From: Streptomyces sp. JH14
Lineage (GTDB): Bacteria; Actinomycetota; Actinomycetes; Streptomycetales; Streptomycetaceae
NCBI RefSeq assembly: GCF_029428675.1
Contig: NZ_JAJNEL010000002.1
Span: 1-64,000 of the forward strand
Reading direction: 5' to 3'
DNA: 64,000 bases
Of the stretch, positions 1 through 8,813 are shown one piece after another. Every line of letters begins with the position of its first letter. Within the stretch, counting starts at the first letter, position 1. Both the position numbers and the translations under genes were made by a program. Below the pieces are notes generated by a model, which worked only from the letters and a program-made list of their open reading frames with translations, did not search any database and was not told the origin of the DNA.

Positions 1-384
1 GTTCTCACGTACCGTCAGGCCCCGTCCGCCCCGCCACCTGCCCTGCATTCGGCCCGGGCTCCCTGCGCCCCGGCCGGACTTCGAGCGCGCGTGCGTTCAC
101 GAGTCCCGACTTCGCATCACCACATGAGCGGCCCCCTTCAACGACGATGGGAAAGTGATCCACTCCACTCGCGGAAATTTTGCATACGGTATGGAGTAGA
201 CCGTATTCTGGAGACGGGCCACCCCTGTGTCTAGAGGCTGCACGCCTTCTTTCTGGCTCTCACGTCCCGCGCCGATGCGACGGCTCGGCGATACGTTGCC
301 GTGACCGTGCAGCCCAAGGCAGTTGACGGCCTCGCAGATGTGGGGCATCCCGTGCTGATTCCGGGTTCGGGCTGCCGGCCGCCC
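1..384. other. Gene-free left edge
   Basis: No coding region is supported between the window edge and the transposase relic. The only structure seen is the inverted repeat listed separately. Confidence 0.5.
184..206. promoter_or_regulatory. Inverted repeat, GntR-like operator
   Basis: ATACGGT, nine bases, then ACCGTAT: a perfect 7-bp inverted repeat in an AT-rich patch. The half-site resembles those of FCD/GntR-type regulators. No intact gene starts next to it, so it may be the remains of a promoter interrupted by the neighbouring insertion-sequence relic. Seen directly; the regulator family is a guess. Confidence 0.3.
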
Positions 385-848
385 GAAAGGGCTTTGTGGC
401 CGCCGCCGTCGGGGATGCGACCGAGCTTCTTGACGTCGATGTGGGCCAGTTCGCCGGGCCGAGCGCGTTCCTGAGGGCTCACCGGTGGCCCGGTCCAGTA
501 CGGCGAGAACGGGCAGGCCATGACGTCGCAGGATCCGGTGGGCGGTGGAGGCGGCGACGCCGGCACGGGCCGCCGGCCGCAGCGGGCCGATGCGGTGTGC
601 GCGCCGCAGACGGATGACCTGTTCCTCGACGGTGACGGGTGCGCGCAGGGGCTGGTGGTGTGGGCGGCTGGAGCGGTGTTCCGTTCCTGCCAGGCCGTGC
701 GCGCGGTAGCGGCCGGCCCACCGGGCCGCGGTGGTGCGGCTGACCTGGAAACGTTCTGCGGCCCGCCGCAGTGGCCAGCCGTCTTCCACGGCGCACCGGG
801 CCAGACGCAGCCGGCCTGTCGGAGTCAGCGGGCCTTACGGTGGGACAC
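385..848 (-). pseudogene. IS481-type transposase, 5' relic with two frameshifts
   Basis: Reading leftward from a GTG at 848, the protein opens VSHRKAR, then needs a one-base correction near 830 to continue LTPTGRLRLARC and a helix-turn-helix segment (RRAAERFQVSRTTAARW). A second frame change near 480 is needed to reach ARPGELAHIDVKKLGRIPDG, which carries the first Asp of the DDE catalytic domain. Similarity stops near 385, so two thirds of the catalytic domain is missing. This N-terminus is typical of IS481-family transposases of Streptomyces. With two frameshifts and a truncation it cannot be active. No terminal inverted repeats were recognised. Confidence 0.8.
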
Positions 849-1000
849 GAGGGCCGCCTGACGAAAGGCCCTGGCGCCGTGGCCGCGGCGACGGGCGCAC
901 CTGACGCTGGTTCCGGCGAAACCGCCCCCGTCGGGCGATGCCGGCGCGGAGGCGTGCCTGGAATCCTGGTCGGGAAACCAGGCACCGCCGGGCGTGTGGG

Positions 1001-2797
1001 TCAGAACCACTCGGCCCGGCTGTCCGCCGCGGTGCGGTCCAGGCTGTCGAGCAGGTCGAACTGGGGCTCCGTTCGCGGGAGTTCCGCGCGGAAGAAGTAC
1101 CGGGCCGCCTGCCGCTTGCCCTCGTGGAAGTCGTCCGCGCCGTCCTTGAGCGCGAGGAACTGCTCCAGCCAGATCCAGGCCAGCACCACGTGGCCGACGG
1201 CTTCCAGGTAGACGGAGGCGTTGGCCAGGGCTGTCGACGGATCTCCGGTCGACCACAACCTGGCCGTGGTCCGCTCGACGCGGGCCGCGGCCTGCTCCAG
1301 CCGGGCGGCCAGCGCAGCCGCCTCGCCGTCCGCCGCCGTGGCCCGGGCGATGGTCGCCGAGACGGTCTCCAGCAGCAGCCGCAGCCCTGCGCCGCCGTCC
1401 ATGACAACCTTGCGGCCGAGCAGATCCAGTCCGTGGATGCCGTGAGTCCCCTCGTGGATGGGGTTGAGGCGGTTGTCCCGGTAGAACTGCTCGACGTTGT
1501 ACTCGCGGGTGTAGCCGTAGCCGCCGTGCACCTGAATGGCGAGGTCGTTGGCGGCCAGGCACCACTGGGAGGGCCAGCTCTTGGCGAGGGGAGTCAGGAC
1601 GTCCAGCAGCAGTCGGGCGCGAGCGCGCTCGGGCTCGTGCTCGGCGGTGCGCTCCTCGTCGAGCAGGCGGCTGCAGTAGAGGCTGAGCGCGAGGGCGCCC
1701 TCCACGTAGCTCTTCTGCGCCAGCAGCATCCTGCGCACGTCGGTGTGCTCGATGATGGGGACCTGCGGGGCGTTCGCGTCCCTGCCCGTCAGCGGGCGGC
1801 CCTGCGGGCGGGTGCGGGCGTAGTCGACGGCGTGGAGATAGCCGGTGTAGCCGAGCGCCGTGGATCCGAGTCCGACGCCGATGCGGGCCTCGTTCATCAT
1901 GTGGAACATGTACGCGAGCCCGTGGTGGGCCTCGCCCACCAGGTAGCCGACCGCGCCCGGGGCGCCGCCCGGGGTGTGCCGGCCCTCGCCGAAGTTGAGC
2001 AGCGTGTTGGTGGTGCCGCGGTAACCCATCTTGTGGTTGAGACCGGCGAGCACCACGTCGTTGCGCTCGCCCGGGCTGCCGTCCGGCTCGACCAGGAACT
2101 TGGGCACGATGAACAGCGAGATGCCCTTCACGCCCGCCGGCCCGCCGGGGATCTTGGCCAGCACCAGGTGGACGATGTTCTCGCTGAGTTCGTGATCGCC
2201 CCCGGAAATCCACATCTTGGTGCCGGTGAGCCGGTACGTCCCGTCTGCCTCCGGCACCGCCCGGGTGGTGATGTCGGCCAGCGAGGAGCCGGCCTGTGGC
2301 TCCGAGAGGCACATGGTGCCGAAGAAGCGGCCCTCGACCATGGGCCGCACATAGGTGTCGACCTGCTCCTTGCTGCCGTGCGCCAGAAGCAGGTTGGCGT
2401 TGCCGATGGTGAGGAACGGATACGCGGCGGTGCCGACGTTGGCCGCCTGGAACCACGCTGTGCAGGCATTGGCGACCACGGTGGGCAGCTGCTGTCCGCC
2501 GACCTCGTAGTCCATGGCGGCGCCGGTCAGGCCTGCCTCGGCGAAGACCCGCAGGGCCTCCTTGACCTCCGGGATGATGTGCACCCGCTCGCCGTCGAAG
2601 CGGGGCTCCTCGGCGTCGTTCTTCTTGTTGTGCGTGGCGAAGTGCCGGTTCGCGATGGACTCGCTGAGGTCCAGCACCGCGTCGAAGGTGTCCCGGTCGT
2701 GGTCGGCGTAGCGGGGGCGCCGGGTCAGGGCCGTGACGTCCAGCCAGTCGTGGAGCAGGAAGTCCAGGTCGCGGCGCGAAAGCAGGAGGGAGTCCAT
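1001..2797 (-). CDS. Acyl-CoA dehydrogenase (long, ~600-aa type)
   Basis: 598 residues. FAD-dependent enzyme expected to oxidise an acyl-CoA to the 2,3-enoyl-CoA in fatty-acid or related acyl catabolism, in the cytoplasm. MCLSEPQAGSSLADITTRA near residue 165 is the flavin/substrate segment of the family. GGYGYTREYNVEQFYRDNR followed by IHEGTHGIHGLDLLGRK near 430-460 is the C-terminal signature. The extra C-terminal helical domain fits the long bacterial subfamily. The ATG at 2797 was chosen because upstream in-frame sequence reads into the SDR gene and has no family look. It lies 47 bases after the SDR stop, so the two form an operon, probably under the palindrome at 3662. Acyl substrate unknown. 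Confidence 0.93.
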   Translation of the reverse strand: MDSLLLSRRDLDFLLHDWLDVTALTRRPRYADHDRDTFDAVLDLSESIANRHFATHNKKNDAEEPRFDGERVHIIPEVKEALRVFAEAGLTGAAMDYEVGGQQLPTVVANACTAWFQAANVGTAAYPFLTIGNANLLLAHGSKEQVDTYVRPMVEGRFFGTMCLSEPQAGSSLADITTRAVPEADGTYRLTGTKMWISGGDHELSENIVHLVLAKIPGGPAGVKGISLFIVPKFLVEPDGSPGERNDVVLAGLNHKMGYRGTTNTLLNFGEGRHTPGGAPGAVGYLVGEAHHGLAYMFHMMNEARIGVGLGSTALGYTGYLHAVDYARTRPQGRPLTGRDANAPQVPIIEHTDVRRMLLAQKSYVEGALALSLYCSRLLDEERTAEHEPERARARLLLDVLTPLAKSWPSQWCLAANDLAIQVHGGYGYTREYNVEQFYRDNRLNPIHEGTHGIHGLDLLGRKVVMDGGAGLRLLLETVSATIARATAADGEAAALAARLEQAAARVERTTARLWSTGDPSTALANASVYLEAVGHVVLAWIWLEQFLALKDGADDFHEGKRQAARYFFRAELPRTEPQFDLLDSLDRTAADSRAEWF

Positions 2798-2844
2798 GGT
2801 CGGGGGTCCGATCGGGGAGGGTGGGTGGGGACGTGGGCGGCGCT

Positions 2845-3615
2845 TCAGACAGTGGTACCGATGCCGCCGTCGACGGGGATCACCGCGCCGGTGACGTACG
2901 CTCCGGCTCGGCTGCACAGGTAGACCGCCACCCCGGCCATGTCGTCGGGGCGGCCGATCCGGCGCAGCGGGGCGGCCTCGGCCACGGCGTCCCCGTGGGC
3001 CCTCAGCGTGGCGGCCATCATCTTGGACTCGAACGGACCGGGGGCGATCGCGTTGACCGTGATGCCCTGCGGGCCGAGTTCCCTCGCCAGTACGCGGGTC
3101 AGGTGGTGCAGTCCGGCCTTGCTCGCCGCGTAGGAGTAGGCCGGCAGCGAGCTCACGTGGAGACCGTCGATGGAACCGACGTTGATCACACGCGCCGGGT
3201 CGTCATGGGAGCCGCCCTCGCGCAGCAGCGGCAGAAGTGCCTGGGTCAGCAGGAAGGGGCTGCGCAGGTTGAGGTCCATGACCTTGTCCCAGCCGCCGAC
3301 CGGAAACTCGTCCAGTGGTGCGCCCCACGTCGCGCCGGCGTTGTTGACGAGGATGTGGAGCCGCTCCTCCCGTTCGGTGATCTCCGCGGCGAGCCGGTGG
3401 CACTCCTCGGCCTGTGACAGGTCCGCGGGCAGGGCGATCGCCTCGCCGAGTGCGGAGAGTTCACGCACGGCTTCCTCGCATGCCGCGGCATTGCGGGAGC
3501 TGACGTAGACCTTGGCACCGGCTCCGACGAGACCTCGGGCGATCATCAGGCCGATGCCGCGGGACCCCCCGGTGACCAGGGCGGTTTTACCGGAAACGGA
3601 GAACAGCGAGGTCAC
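2845..3615 (-). CDS. SDR family oxidoreductase (FabG/RhlG-like)
   Basis: 256 residues, the usual length of a classical short-chain dehydrogenase. TGGSRGIG near residue 15 is the NAD(P)-binding turn, NNAG is present near 93, and YSYAASK near 160 holds the catalytic Tyr and Lys. The C-terminus has the usual PVDGG. It probably reduces a 3-oxoacyl or oxidises a 3-hydroxyacyl thioester together with the acyl-CoA dehydrogenase that follows. The GTG start at 3615 has a TGGAG ribosome-binding site 6-10 bases upstream; an in-frame extension upstream has no family sequence. First gene of a two-gene operon whose promoter region carries a perfect TetR-type palindrome. Confidence 0.9.
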   Translation of the reverse strand: MTSLFSVSGKTALVTGGSRGIGLMIARGLVGAGAKVYVSSRNAAACEEAVRELSALGEAIALPADLSQAEECHRLAAEITEREERLHILVNNAGATWGAPLDEFPVGGWDKVMDLNLRSPFLLTQALLPLLREGGSHDDPARVINVGSIDGLHVSSLPAYSYAASKAGLHHLTRVLARELGPQGITVNAIAPGPFESKMMAATLRAHGDAVAEAAPLRRIGRPDDMAGVAVYLCSRAGAYVTGAVIPVDGGIGTTV

Positions 3616-3661
3616 GGTGGCTCCAGGAAGCGGTGATCGGAAGGATACGGATTCCGAGAGA

Positions 3662-3677
3662 CTAAGCGGTCGCTTAG
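3662..3677. promoter_or_regulatory. TetR-family operator candidate
   Basis: CTAAGCG-GT-CGCTTAG, a perfect 16-base palindrome 47 bases upstream of the SDR start. Such even palindromes with a CG-rich centre are typical of TetR-type repressors of lipid catabolism genes. No tetR gene lies in the window, so the regulator would be encoded elsewhere. Confidence 0.65.
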
Positions 3678-3720
3678 ATCGCGTCAACATCGCCGGCCAC
3701 TGCCCGGGCCACATCGACGG

Positions 3721-4005
3721 CACCGCCTGGTCACGCCCGGCACGGTCCCGTTCGTGGGACGCGAGGACGAGGTACGGGCCCTGCCCGCCGTTCTGCGGGA
3801 GGACACCGGAGGGCCTCCGGCGGCGGTGGCCCTGTACCGTCCGCCGGGCGCGGGCAGGACCACGCGCTATCTGCGCCTGGCCGAGCAGCTGCGTGACGCG
3901 TTCCCCGACGGAGTGCACTTCGCCGACCTCGGCGGGACGGACGAGCATCCGCCCAACGCGACCAGCGTCATTGCTCACCTTTGTGAGGGCAGGAGGAGCC
4001 CCACC
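3721..4005 (+). pseudogene. NB-ARC/SARP-type ATPase fragment (relic)
   Basis: In one frame this reads TVPFVGREDEVRALPAV, a loop LYRPPGAGRTT, and LRDAFPDGVHFADLGG. These correspond in order to the FVGR entry, the P-loop and the (R)FPDG-(V)DL segment of AfsR/SARP-type NB-ARC ATPase domains. The Walker A lysine is replaced by Arg, there is no start region or DNA-binding domain, and the similarity ends near 4005. The frame differs from that of the LAL gene downstream. I read it as the remains of an older regulator gene. It could also be a fragment of an ATPase domain of another STAND family. Confidence 0.55.
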
Positions 4006-4454
4006 TCCGGGCATCACTTCACGCCTGAGTTTCCGCGCAGTCGTCGCCCCAGTACGAGTGGCGGATGTTCACGGCCGCATCAAACTTCCTGCGAACTTCC
4101 TGGAGTGGCGGAGGCCCGCCGGAAGAAACTGCTGACGCAGCGCCGCAGCGTGTGGCCACATCGGCCGCCACCGTACCCGAGCACAGCACGCCCCTCCCCG
4201 GACGCTGCAGCCCGCTCACCGCGCCCCGAGGAGGCACCGTGGTTCAGGACCTGTCCCTTACCCGACCGGCCGACCTCGCACTCGGCACGCGTACGGACCG
4301 CGCGGCGGCGCTTCAAGGAGGAGGAACGGCCTTCGACCCGACGCGCCGTGTGGGGAACGCCCGGAACGCCGGAGATCGCACAGACTCCAAAGTCACTCTC
4401 ACGCTTCTGCACCCACGCGTGAGCGGACCGGCGCCGGTCCGTGAGGGGCTCGGC

Positions 4455-7292
4455 ATGCCGGCCGACCCGTGTCGCGCGGTGCCGGTGCTGCGCGGCAGGG
4501 AGCAGGAGTTCGCCGCGCTGACCGGTCTGCTGGAGGACGCGGAACGCGGAAAGGGGGGTCTGCTCCTCATCGAGGGGGCGCCGGGCTCCGGGAAGACGCG
4601 GTTGCTCGAAGAGGCCCGGCTCGCGGCCGGGCGCCGGGGACTGCGCGTCTTCCACGGTGGCGGCGATCCCGAGGGGCACACCGTTGCGCTGGGTCCGATC
4701 CTGCAAGCCTTTTCCTCCGGGAGCGATCCGCTGTTCGACGCGCGGCAGCTGAGCGATGCCACGCAGTTGCCGAACCAGGGGTTCTGGATCCTGCAGGAGA
4801 TCCGCGAACGTCTGGAGCGGGCGGCGATGGCCACCCCCCTGGTCGTTCTCGTCGACGATGTGCAGTGGTGTGACGAGACCAGCCTCCTCGCGCTGAGGAG
4901 CCTGCCCGAGTCGCTGGCAGGGAATCCCGTCGTCTGGCTTCTCGCAGCGCGCACCGCAGGGCTGTCGGGGTGCGCCCGCACGACGGTTTCCCGGCTGGCG
5001 AGAGAAGGCGGCCGGCGCATACGCCTGGGCCCTCTGGGCGGCGAGGCGATCAGGGAGCTCGCGCGTGACGCCCTCGGCGCCGTTCCGGACGAGGCCATCC
5101 TGGACCTGGCGTCACCGGCCGAGGGCAAGCCGCTGCTGCTGAGGGAGTTGTTCGAGGGCCTGCGGGACGAAGGCGCCGTGACGGTACGTTCCGGCCGGGC
5201 ACGCCTGACGGGCACGCGGACACCCAAGCGCTTCAAGGAATCCATCCGGTACCGTCTGTCCCACTTGTCGGAAACGGCACGTCACTTCGCCGAGGTGGCC
5301 TCGGTGCTGGGCCGCTCCTGCTCGGTCGACCTGATGGTCGAGCTGCTCGAAGTACCGCTGGGTTCCCTCGTGGAGCCGCTGCAAAAGGTACTCGCGGCCG
5401 AACTCATGGTGGAGGTCGACGGGCGCGTGGCCTTCCGCCATGACCTGGTACGGGAGGCCATCGCGGGCCTGGCGCCCGCCCCCCGCCGACGGTGGCTCCA
5501 ACGCCGCTCCGTCGACTTGCAGTTGGCCCGGGGGGTGCCGGTGACGGACGTCGCGGCGATGCTCTGCGAGAGCGCGGAGCCGGGAGACCGTGAGGCCGTG
5601 ACTCTCCTCACGCACGCGGCTGCCGAACTGGCTCCTCGGGCGCCCGCGGCCGCCGCCGATCTGAGTGCCCACGCCCTGAGGCTGCTGCCCGAGGACGACC
5701 CGGCGCGGCCTCGGATGATCGCGGAAACCGTGTCGTTCCTGTGGCTCGGCGGTGACCACGGCCGGGCGCTGGAGCTCGCCGAGTCGGCGTTTCGGGAGCC
5801 GGGTGCGCTGGACCCCGAGAGCGAGGCCCGACTGCGCCTGGATCTCGCCGGCCTCACGAGCCAGCAGTCCTTCGTCGAGGCCGTCCGCCAGGGACGGCTG
5901 GGCACGGCGGTCGAGGGTGCGTCCACCGGCCTCAAGGCCTACTCGCTGGCCCTCCTGGCGCTGAATCTGACCAGGGGCGGCTCCCTGGACGACGCTCACC
6001 GGACAGCTCTGCGCGCACGGGCACTGGCGCGGAGCGCGGGGCGGACGGCCGCCGAGGTCACGGCGCTCATCGCGGAATCGATCGTCGCCTTCGCCCGCGC
6101 CGACTGGGGGCGTGCCCGCGCCGCGTCGGACCAGGCGGTCCTGCTCGCACAGGAAGTGGACCCGGCGGAGATCCCTTACAAACCGGGAATGTGGCGGATC
6201 TATCTGCTCAGCAGCTGCGGGCTCGCGCAGCAGGCGGTGGACGAAGCGGACGCGGGAGTCCGGCTGGCCAGACGGCACGGCCAAGCGGCGTCGATGCACT
6301 TCTGGGCCATGGGGCGTGCACGCTTCCTGCTGGACGCGGGACGCCTGGAGGAGGCACGTGCCGAAGCCGAGGGCGTGGTGGCCATGGCCGAGGACCTCGG
6401 TTCCGCCGACTTCACCGACACCTCCGTCCGCTATCCCGTCGGCCTCGTCGCCATGCACACCGGCGAACGGCAGGGAGTGCGCAGAGCGGCACGTGACGCC
6501 GCCGAGATGATGCGCGACGAATCGGTGTTCGTGAGCCGCTTCGGCGCCTGGCTGGCCGCCCAGGCGGCCGAGTGGGAGGGGGACAGCAGGCGGGCCCTGG
6601 AGCTGATGCCCCCCGAGACGGAGTTCTTCGACACCGTGCATCCCGAGTTCTGCCTGCCGTTCGACCCGACGGACCAGCCGGTCTTCGTACGCATCGCGCT
6701 GCGCGCCGGTGACCGGCAGCGCGCCGCACAGGCGGTCGCGGTGGCCCGGCAGAGGGCCGAGGCCAATCCGGAGTTCGCAAGCCTCGCGGCGGCGGCCGCG
6801 CACGCACGCGGACTTCTGGAGGAGGACGCGGAACTGCTGGCCGAGGCGGTGGAGCTGTACCGGGGCAGCCAACGACCGATCGCCGTCGCCTCGGCGTGCG
6901 AGGACGCAGGGCGCGTCCTGCTGACGACGTCGCCGGTTCGGGCCGCTCCGTACCTGGAGAGGGCACTGCGCCTGTACGAGGAGTGCGGCGCGGAATGGCA
7001 CGCCGCGCGTGTCAGGCGCCACCTCGCGGCGGCGGGCAGCCGGACGAAGCCGGCGGCACACGCCCGGAACCGTTCCACAGGCTGGGCCGGCCTCTCGCGA
7101 GGGGAGCTGCAGGTGGTGCGGCTGGTGGCGGCCGGAGCGACCAACCGCGAAGTGGCCGAGCGGCTCTTCGTCTCGCCGCACACGGTGAACACGTATGTCC
7201 GGCGGTCCTTCAAGAAGTTGGGCATCACTTCCCGGATCGAACTGGTGAAGATCGCGATGGAGCACGACCAGGAAGTCGCGGGCGCCGCCTGA
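4455..7292 (+). CDS. LuxR-type LAL regulator 1
   Basis: 945 residues. Walker A GAPGSGKT at 41-48 and Walker B VLVDDVQW at 131-138 form an AAA/STAND ATPase. A long TPR-like alpha-helical middle follows. The last ~60 residues are a LuxR/GerE helix-turn-helix (LSRGELQVVRLVAAGATNRE, then VSPHTVNTYVRRSFKKLG). Proteins of this plan (MalT/LAL class) bind ATP and an inducer and activate nearby operons. The ATG at 4455 was chosen because GAGGGG lies nine bases upstream and the family sequence begins just after it; GTG starts at 4420 and 4441 are possible. It closely resembles LAL 4 through the whole ATPase domain. Ends in a strong terminator shared with the convergent whiB gene. Target unknown. Confidence 0.92.
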   Translation: MPADPCRAVPVLRGREQEFAALTGLLEDAERGKGGLLLIEGAPGSGKTRLLEEARLAAGRRGLRVFHGGGDPEGHTVALGPILQAFSSGSDPLFDARQLSDATQLPNQGFWILQEIRERLERAAMATPLVVLVDDVQWCDETSLLALRSLPESLAGNPVVWLLAARTAGLSGCARTTVSRLAREGGRRIRLGPLGGEAIRELARDALGAVPDEAILDLASPAEGKPLLLRELFEGLRDEGAVTVRSGRARLTGTRTPKRFKESIRYRLSHLSETARHFAEVASVLGRSCSVDLMVELLEVPLGSLVEPLQKVLAAELMVEVDGRVAFRHDLVREAIAGLAPAPRRRWLQRRSVDLQLARGVPVTDVAAMLCESAEPGDREAVTLLTHAAAELAPRAPAAAADLSAHALRLLPEDDPARPRMIAETVSFLWLGGDHGRALELAESAFREPGALDPESEARLRLDLAGLTSQQSFVEAVRQGRLGTAVEGASTGLKAYSLALLALNLTRGGSLDDAHRTALRARALARSAGRTAAEVTALIAESIVAFARADWGRARAASDQAVLLAQEVDPAEIPYKPGMWRIYLLSSCGLAQQAVDEADAGVRLARRHGQAASMHFWAMGRARFLLDAGRLEEARAEAEGVVAMAEDLGSADFTDTSVRYPVGLVAMHTGERQGVRRAARDAAEMMRDESVFVSRFGAWLAAQAAEWEGDSRRALELMPPETEFFDTVHPEFCLPFDPTDQPVFVRIALRAGDRQRAAQAVAVARQRAEANPEFASLAAAAAHARGLLEEDAELLAEAVELYRGSQRPIAVASACEDAGRVLLTTSPVRAAPYLERALRLYEECGAEWHAARVRRHLAAAGSRTKPAAHARNRSTGWAGLSRGELQVVRLVAAGATNREVAERLFVSPHTVNTYVRRSFKKLGITSRIELVKIAMEHDQEVAGAA

Positions 7293-7302
7293 ACCCATGC
7301 GG

Positions 7303-7366
7303 CCCGGCATCCGGTGCGGCGGGCGGTGGTAGCACTCGTGGGTGGCCCGCCGCACCGGATGCCGGG
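7303..7366. terminator. Bidirectional terminator, 22-bp perfect stem
   Basis: Arms at 7303-7324 and 7345-7366 are perfectly complementary with a 20-base loop. It sits between the convergent LAL 1 and whiB-like genes, ten bases after the LAL stop. No T-run, as usual in Streptomyces. The arm shares 16 bases with a hairpin arm at 28 kb (18 if the flanking GG is counted). Confidence 0.85.
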
Positions 7367-7391
7367 CGGGCAGGCGCGGTCGCGCCGGCCC

Positions 7392-7664
7392 TCATCCCTG
7401 ACGGCTGCGCTCCGCCTCCGACAGGCCTCCCCAGACGCCGTACGTCTCCTTGATTCCGAGGGCCATGCGGGCGCATTCCTGGCGTACCGGGCAGCCGCCG
7501 CAGATACGGCGGGCGCGCTCCTCCCGCTCACGGCGCCGACGACCGCGCTCCCCGGAGGGCGAGTAGAAGATGGAGCTGTCCATGCCCCGGCAGGCAGCGA
7601 GGCGCTGCCAGTCCCACAGGTCGCCCATGGGCTTGAGCCAGGTCAGGTGGCTGGTTCGTTGCAT
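7392..7664 (-). CDS. WhiB-family [4Fe-4S] regulator
   Basis: 90 residues. Cysteines at 25, 55, 58 and 64 give the C-x29-C-x2-C-x5-C cluster-binding pattern, and GVWGG at 76-80 is the diagnostic turn of the Wbl family. These small proteins bind an oxygen- and NO-sensitive iron-sulfur cluster and usually work with a sigma factor region 4. The ATG at 7664 is preceded by GAGGAGG at a good distance; Met13 is an alternative start. The basic run between Cys25 and Cys55 is longer than in many Wbl proteins. Divergent from the wrbA-like gene with 242 bases between them. Paralogue identity (wblA, wblC, wblE) cannot be decided. Confidence 0.93.
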   Translation of the reverse strand: MQRTSHLTWLKPMGDLWDWQRLAACRGMDSSIFYSPSGERGRRRREREERARRICGGCPVRQECARMALGIKETYGVWGGLSEAERSRQG

Positions 7665-7906
7665 GAGCCCTCCTCACGCTCGTTCGTATCGGTACGTCAT
7701 GGAGCCTGGCGCCGGCCGGAGACCGCCGCATCCGTCGCATGACTGACGACTCGACCGGGGCCTGACGGCAAGATCGGCCGGGTCGGGCGAACTCCGGTGA
7801 GTCGATTGACGGATGTGAGGGTCTCCCGGTCCCGGTGATGATCGGAGGCGGGAGGTCCGGCCCGTTCGTGGCCGTACCCCGATGCCGTCCCGAGAGGAAG
7901 TCCCCC
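7665..7906. promoter_or_regulatory. Divergent whiB-like/wrbA promoter region
   Basis: 242 bases between divergently transcribed genes must hold both promoters. I see no clear -10/-35 pair or palindrome. Confidence 0.35.
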
Positions 7907-8524
7907 ATGAGCTCCACCGTGAAGGTCTCCGTCATCTACTACTCGTCCACCGGCTTCAGCGCCGAGATAGCGAAGGAGATCGCCGAGGCCGCCGAGAAGG
8001 CGGGAGCCGAGGTCCGGCTGCGGAAGGCCGCCGAGTTGGCGCCGGAGGCCGCCATCGCGTCGAACGAGGCGTGGGCCGCGCATGCGGCGGCCAGCGCAGG
8101 CGTCCCCGTGGCCACGCCGCAGGACGTGGAGTGGGCCGATGCCGTGATCTTCGGTACGCCGACCCGTTTCGGCAACGTCTCCTCACAGCTCAAGCAGTTC
8201 CTGGACACGCTGGGCGGCCTGTGGGCACAGGGCAGACTGGCCGACAAGGTCTACAGCGGATTCGTCACCACCGCCACCACGCACGGCGGTCAGGAGTCGA
8301 CGCTCCTCGCGCTGTACAACTCCATCCACCACTTCGGCGGCCTCGTGGTCGCTCCCGGCTACACCGACCCGGTCAAGTACATCGACGGCAACCCGTACGG
8401 CACCTCCCACGTGGACGGTCAGGGCAACAACCCGGTCGGGCCGCAGACGCGCGACGCCGCCCGACACCAGGCCGAGCGTGTCGTGCGGATCGCGGGCGCG
8501 CTGAAGGCGGGGCTGGCCGCCTGA
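7907..8524 (+). CDS. wrbA: NAD(P)H:quinone oxidoreductase, WrbA type
   Basis: 205 residues, the normal size for WrbA. It begins with the flavodoxin strand and phosphate loop YYSSTG near residue 11. It has GTPTRFGN near 84, then TTATTHGGQES and the conserved GG(L)VVAPGYTDP segment. WrbA enzymes bind FMN as tetramers and reduce quinones by two electrons, which protects against redox cycling. ATG at 7907 has AGAGGAAG upstream; the in-frame extension upstream is not family-like. Ends in a hairpin that contains its own stop codon. Confidence 0.92.
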   Translation: MSSTVKVSVIYYSSTGFSAEIAKEIAEAAEKAGAEVRLRKAAELAPEAAIASNEAWAAHAAASAGVPVATPQDVEWADAVIFGTPTRFGNVSSQLKQFLDTLGGLWAQGRLADKVYSGFVTTATTHGGQESTLLALYNSIHHFGGLVVAPGYTDPVKYIDGNPYGTSHVDGQGNNPVGPQTRDAARHQAERVVRIAGALKAGLAA

Positions 8525-8533
8525 GAGGCGGCC
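8515..8533 (+). terminator. Hairpin overlapping the wrbA stop codon
   Basis: GGCCGCC-TGAGA-GGCGGCC: a perfect 7-bp stem whose loop contains the TGA stop. A likely compact terminator or mRNA 3'-end structure. Confidence 0.55.
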
Positions 8534-8813
8534 GGGCGAAGGGCTCGTGCCCGCCGGCCACGGGGATGCGGGCCGGGCCCTTCCGGTGCTCGGCCCGCCA
8601 CGCCCGGCAGCCCGCGTCGGGCCGCCACTCGACCGGTGCCGGGACCTGCGACGGCAGCGGCGGGCACGGATGGTGGCCGACGAGGATCCGGACAAAACCC
8701 ACGTGCGACCGGCCTCGCAGGCGGAGAACTACCCGTCCTGAGCCCGGAGTCGGCAAGGAGGCCGGGCGAGGACGGCAACGGCCTGCCGGCGCCGGACGGT
8801 GCGCGGAGGCCGC
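8534..8813. other. Intergenic, no gene
   Basis: Between convergent genes. GAAGGGC at 8538 pairs with GCCCTTC at 8577 around an inner G+C-rich stem, so a second terminator for the rightward or leftward gene is possible. No coding sequence supported. Confidence 0.4.

Noticed and set aside
938..2923. 661-codon open frame on the plus strand
   Set aside because: It is antisense to the acyl-CoA dehydrogenase, with its codon positions mirrored; the minus-strand protein has clear family motifs.
5112..7355. 747-codon open frame opposite LAL 1
   Set aside because: Shadow of the LAL gene; the translation has no domain pattern and is rich in Arg, His and Gly.
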